From Circinella umbellata (lineage: Eukaryota > Mucoromycota > Mucoromycetes > Mucorales > Lichtheimiaceae): a DNA stretch of 64,000 nucleotides. The translations under genes were made by a program, and so were the position numbers. The DNA lies in contig JAIWNF010000012.1 in assembly GCA_025093555.1 (NCBI GenBank), forward strand, positions 124,001 to 188,000, read 5' to 3'. The notes beneath the pieces were generated by a model. That model searched no databases. It had not been told where the DNA came from and saw only the letters and a program-made list of their open reading frames with translations. Positions 60,016 through 64,000 of the stretch are shown here, piece by piece (the first letter of the stretch is position 1; each line of letters opens with the position of its first letter).

Positions 60016-63000
60016 TGCTTGTCTGCGGAAATGTCCGAGTGATTGCCGTGCACGCTTTGTTTATTTATGTTCTTAATCTCTACACGGTGTGAGCGGCTTA
60101 CGTTGAATTGCCACCTTTCGTCTCTCCATCTGAACATTACTCGAACTCCATTCCCAAGTTATATAACCATTACGCTTTATTGACGGAAATATGGTTTTTT
60201 GAACAACAAATTTCAAGAATCTGAGGTTACCGAGGTAAAGGCAAGTGCATATAAATAGGTGGAGGAAACATGATTAAAATGACTGTGACTGGTACTGATT
60301 GAATGAAGTGGTTATTATGCGAAAGGGGTGTCACTAAAAAAGGTGTACAATCAAAAATGTGTACTTTTTAAAAGAGCGACATGAATAGCAAAAAAAAATC
60401 ACTTTTTTTTTATTTCTTTCCTATAACACTCGAACCTCAAACTATCCCTTATTATCTATAAAGTTACATAAATTCTGTAACAGACCCTTACCAGCGTCCG
60501 AAAGCAATAGTGTGGCTACTGAGTTTGACAACAAAAAGAAAAAGTAATATTTGATTCATCCAGAACACGAGATATGGAACAACCTGCTACAAGAGGTTAT
60601 CATAAAATTGGATGGAATTTTTATGACCTCACTGTCGATTATAAAGCTACATGAAGATATACCTTCACAGAAACATTTTACTCTATAAGATACTCTATGT
60701 TTTTTAGGCAGTTGGTACATACAAGTGTCATAGAAATTTACAAGATACCAAATAGATAGGAATGTAATATAATATATTAAACAGCACCAAATATTATAAA
60801 ACAAAAAGATAGAAAACTGAATGACTTGTACGTCAAAATTTTGAATCAAAAACTAATCATAAAGATTAATAACCAGCACTCTCTAATAATCAATATAACT
60901 GTAAAATAAGGTCAAGATCACCATAAAAATTAGCAATATTTTGACCATACATAATATTTCATTAAATATAAAAGCTACGTACTAGAATATAAAGTACAAT
61001 GTATGATTTTATGTTTGGTATAAAAATAACTGATTTGGTTTCTGTTTTTTCGTATTACATAAAGTATAAAATTATAACACTATTTTTCATTATATGAAAG
61101 ATAAAAACGTAATATTTCTTTTGATGAAACTATTTTTATTTGATTCAGTAAATATTTGGTTTTGAAAAAATACTTTGAGATATGGTGTAGAAAGGTGCAT
61201 CAAGTCTACGATGAAGCCATAGAACCCTTTTTTATGACTGGAATTGCGGAATTTCAAAAAGCACACCTTTTTTCGTGTTTCCCGTTAAACAAAGGTAGCG
61301 CCGTAAAAATGTGTCTTCTTAGTAATGAAAACTGTCAAGTGGTTGGCATGACTGAGGATAAGAATCGACATTATATATGTGCCTGGAGCATTGACTAAGG
61401 AACAGGGTAAAGTTGCGGGCAGAACCTGTGAATCTCTTCAAGGCAATAAATGTTTTAATGTAAGTAAAAATAAAAGTTTAAAATCGCCAAACTAGTCTCT
61501 CAAACATATGGATGTGGAGATATGGTTGAAGTCTACACCAAGTAGTGACAATCAAATTCGGTGTTGGCGAGCTTAATGAAGGAGGATTCAGAAAAACGAG
61601 ATAACAGAAACAAAAATATATACAATGTAGTCTCAGGATTCCTGTGGTACTTTGAACCAAGAAAGATGTAGTCTTGATAACGCTGAAACATGATTCTGTT
61701 AGTTTGTAGATGACTTTGGTTGATGTTCTGCCATATCTAATGCTAATACGTATATATATATACTTGCAGGTATATAACAGTTAATATACTGGTTTTATTT
61801 ATACTTTTCTTCATAAATTTTTCCTCTTCCAGAGATAATGTATTTCTTGTGTAAATTGACCTTTTTGTATCAGATTAACAAAGATGCGGATTTATTAGTT
61901 ATTCCATACATTCAAGCAGCTTTTTATAACGAGATATTCATCGAAAATTGGTGAACTGTCAACCCCAACGACCGGTCAAATGATGGATAATTTTGACTGA
62001 ATAAATATTGCATGGATGGACTGATCATTATATAGAAATAGCATAAATACTTTGAAGAAGTTATTTTATTACAGTGCTGCTTAGAGTATATATCTAAAAG
62101 TACAGTACCTTATTGTACATTACATTAAAACAAAACGCCTTCCTAAATATGTTCTCTTCAAATCTTTGTTATTAGCGCATTCATACTACATTATTAGGCA
62201 TATGATAACTACTTTTAGACCTGGCAATTGTATATGGCAGTCTCTGTCGTCGGCTTAGGAACGCAAAATGAAAGACGCGTAGAAAATCTTTAGACTTTGA
62301 AAATTCAAAGGGTTTGCTAAATTTAGTACGTAAACTACAAACTTATTCATTTCTTTCCCCTAAAAAGTATATGAATACGTAGCCGTAATATTGTCACACA
62401 GCCAAAATATGATTTTTCTTGCCTTGAATATTTCTGTACCAGGGATTATTAAAATGGTCCAAGAAAAAAAGCACAATGTATTTTGTAGTAAACTTCTTTA
62501 ATTCCAACTGCATTTTATTAACCCATATCTACAATAATGTGAATTCTTGAAGAATGTTGTACATGTTCAATTTTGAACAAAATTAGCCCGCCGGCCTATA
62601 TATAGACTATAAGGGGCATTATATAACAGAAAGTTGATTTATTAATGTAAGGGAACTGTTCTTGCATTTGTGTTGTTACATAATCTTTTTCTTTTTTTTT
62701 TTTTGTTATGTTTTACGTGCTACGTACATATGATGTTTAAACTTACACATCAATATGGGCCGATTTTATAACTTTTAATAAGTGTACCCAAGAATTGTAA
62801 GTAAAACTATAAAGAATAAATAGCCACAAGTCGAAGGAAGAAAGTACGCACCCAACATCGAGAGAACAGTGTTTTGTTTTTTGTTGATGTTTAAAAAAAG
62901 TGATGGTAGCATCGTCATCACAAGTAAAATATACTGTGATTTTCGTTCTCTTTTTGTCGATAGTTACATTTGATTTTTTTACATGCATGTATAAAATATA

Positions 63001-64000
63001 ATATAAACATGATGTCTAACATTCTCCTTTCATTTCTTTCCCCTTTCCACAAATAGGGTAAGATAGTGGGGGGGGGAGGGAACTTGAAAATATTTTTTTT
63101 ACACTTTTTTGTTGACTGGTGCGAAAAGTAAATTGTAAACACCACCAAAACACAAGTATATATTTTTACAGATTTTATAATTATAGCAGATCGATTCCTA
63201 TCAAAAAACAATAAAGATGCTTTTGTTTATTTACTGATCTTCTTATAAGTATTGGATTATATCAACTTGCTAAATATGTCTGATCGCTCAACAAAAAAAT
63301 TAAAACATATCATTATAACCGCCCATTTTTTTATTCTTAGGCCCCTGCCGTGTAATTGTTTGTATCCAAACAGAGTTCTTGTTGTGTGGCAAATATATTA
63401 CGTGTGCTTTATCCAAAAAAAGCAAGACAGGTGCTCTCACGTTGGCTAAAAAACTTTCTCGTTTAATACAGGATATTGATGTACTGTGTGTTTTTATAAA
63501 TATACTCAATATATTACGGAGGAAGAAAAGAGAACAGTACAGTTTATTTTTACAAGATGCAGTTGTAAAAGTATTTTTTTTTCTTGTTGCTGACTTATAT
63601 AGGTATAAAACACTGTAAATATAATAATCCTACATTAAGAAAACCAACAGTGTGGAATATACATATAAAGGAGCAAAAGAAGATAATCTTATCAACTTAT
63701 TGTCGCTTAACGACTACTTAGTATATATACCACACATTGTACTTTTTTATAGTGAAGCTATGCGTAATGGACCTTTTTTCATATTTCGAATGTAACTATA
63801 CGTAATCAGATTTTAGTAACAATAAAAAGGTAATAAAGCTTCCAAGTTTATTTAATGAAACCAATCTTATTTGATGTTCTATTACAATTACTTTTTGAAT
63901 ACCATGTTTTGTATGCTTCTTTGTGTATACGTAAGAATACAGCAATATTTCGTTTTCGGTTACATTACAATGGGCCCATGTTTTTAGTGGAAATTTTCCA
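60016..64000. other. 4-kb AT-rich terminal region, no recognised gene
   Basis: Stops are frequent in all frames. One 80-codon + strand frame at 61156-61398 (KKYFEIWCRKVHQVYDEAIE, AHLFSCFPLNKGSAVKMCLL) has ordinary composition and may be a relic of a protein gene, but it matches nothing I know. Around 63380-63520 there is a weaker coding-like scrap (ALTLAKKLSRLIQDIDVLCV). A G9 run sits at about 63069. No RNA gene is seen. Confidence 0.5.

Overview
The window is eukaryotic and looks like an early-diverging fungus of the Mucoromycota, most likely Mucorales; the genus cannot be told. It is strongly AT-rich. Genes are split by many short GT-AG introns (roughly 60-250 nt), intergenic DNA is full of homopolymers, and proteins carry Asn/Gln/Ser-rich low-complexity stretches. 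No tRNA, rRNA or CRISPR array was recognised. Exon boundaries were worked out by hand from splice signals, reading frame and remembered family conservation; no alignment or search was run.

Left part (1-10.6 kb, all + strand): the 3' end of an ORMDL/Orm sphingolipid regulator, the diphthamide methyltransferase DPH5, a tiny one-helix membrane protein, an 11-exon SAPS-family phosphatase regulator, and a single-exon F-box protein. Next, 11-24.4 kb is a repeat-rich accessory zone. Two minus-strand short-chain dehydrogenase paralogues with identical exon lengths are separated by a decayed Tc1/mariner element (TA-flanked, with long terminal inverted repeats). A second, inverted relic of the same family lies beyond the second paralogue, followed by several broken unknown ORFs, palindromes and a dispersed repeat.

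Middle (24.5-42 kb): a BAR-PH-ArfGAP-ankyrin membrane-traffic protein (+), the CCT delta chaperonin subunit (-), a PH-domain protein (-), a base-exchange type phosphatidylserine synthase (+), a dead ABCC transporter carrying a TA-flanked MITE, a small hypothetical protein (-), a PH-domain protein with a 59-Gln run and an apparent homopolymer frameshift (+), and a cyclin-like protein with another apparent 1-nt frameshift (-).

Right part (45-52.4 kb): a LUC7-like U1 snRNP factor (+), a mitochondrial PARL/Pcp1-type rhomboid protease (-), a cyclin K/Ctk2-like CTD kinase cyclin (+) and an indoleamine 2,3-dioxygenase (-). The last 12 kb is gene-poor. It holds one multi-exon gene of unknown function on the minus strand, split by a 999-bp hAT-like element with a perfect 8-bp target duplication and AACCG-rich ends.

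The intact genes are mostly housekeeping and form no operon-like pathway, although several concern membranes and lipids (Orm, PS synthase, BAR/PH/ArfGAP, PH proteins). The most unusual content is the mobile-element structure, the likely gene-conversion patch between the SDR paralogues, and a metazoan/plant-type PS synthase in a fungal genome.
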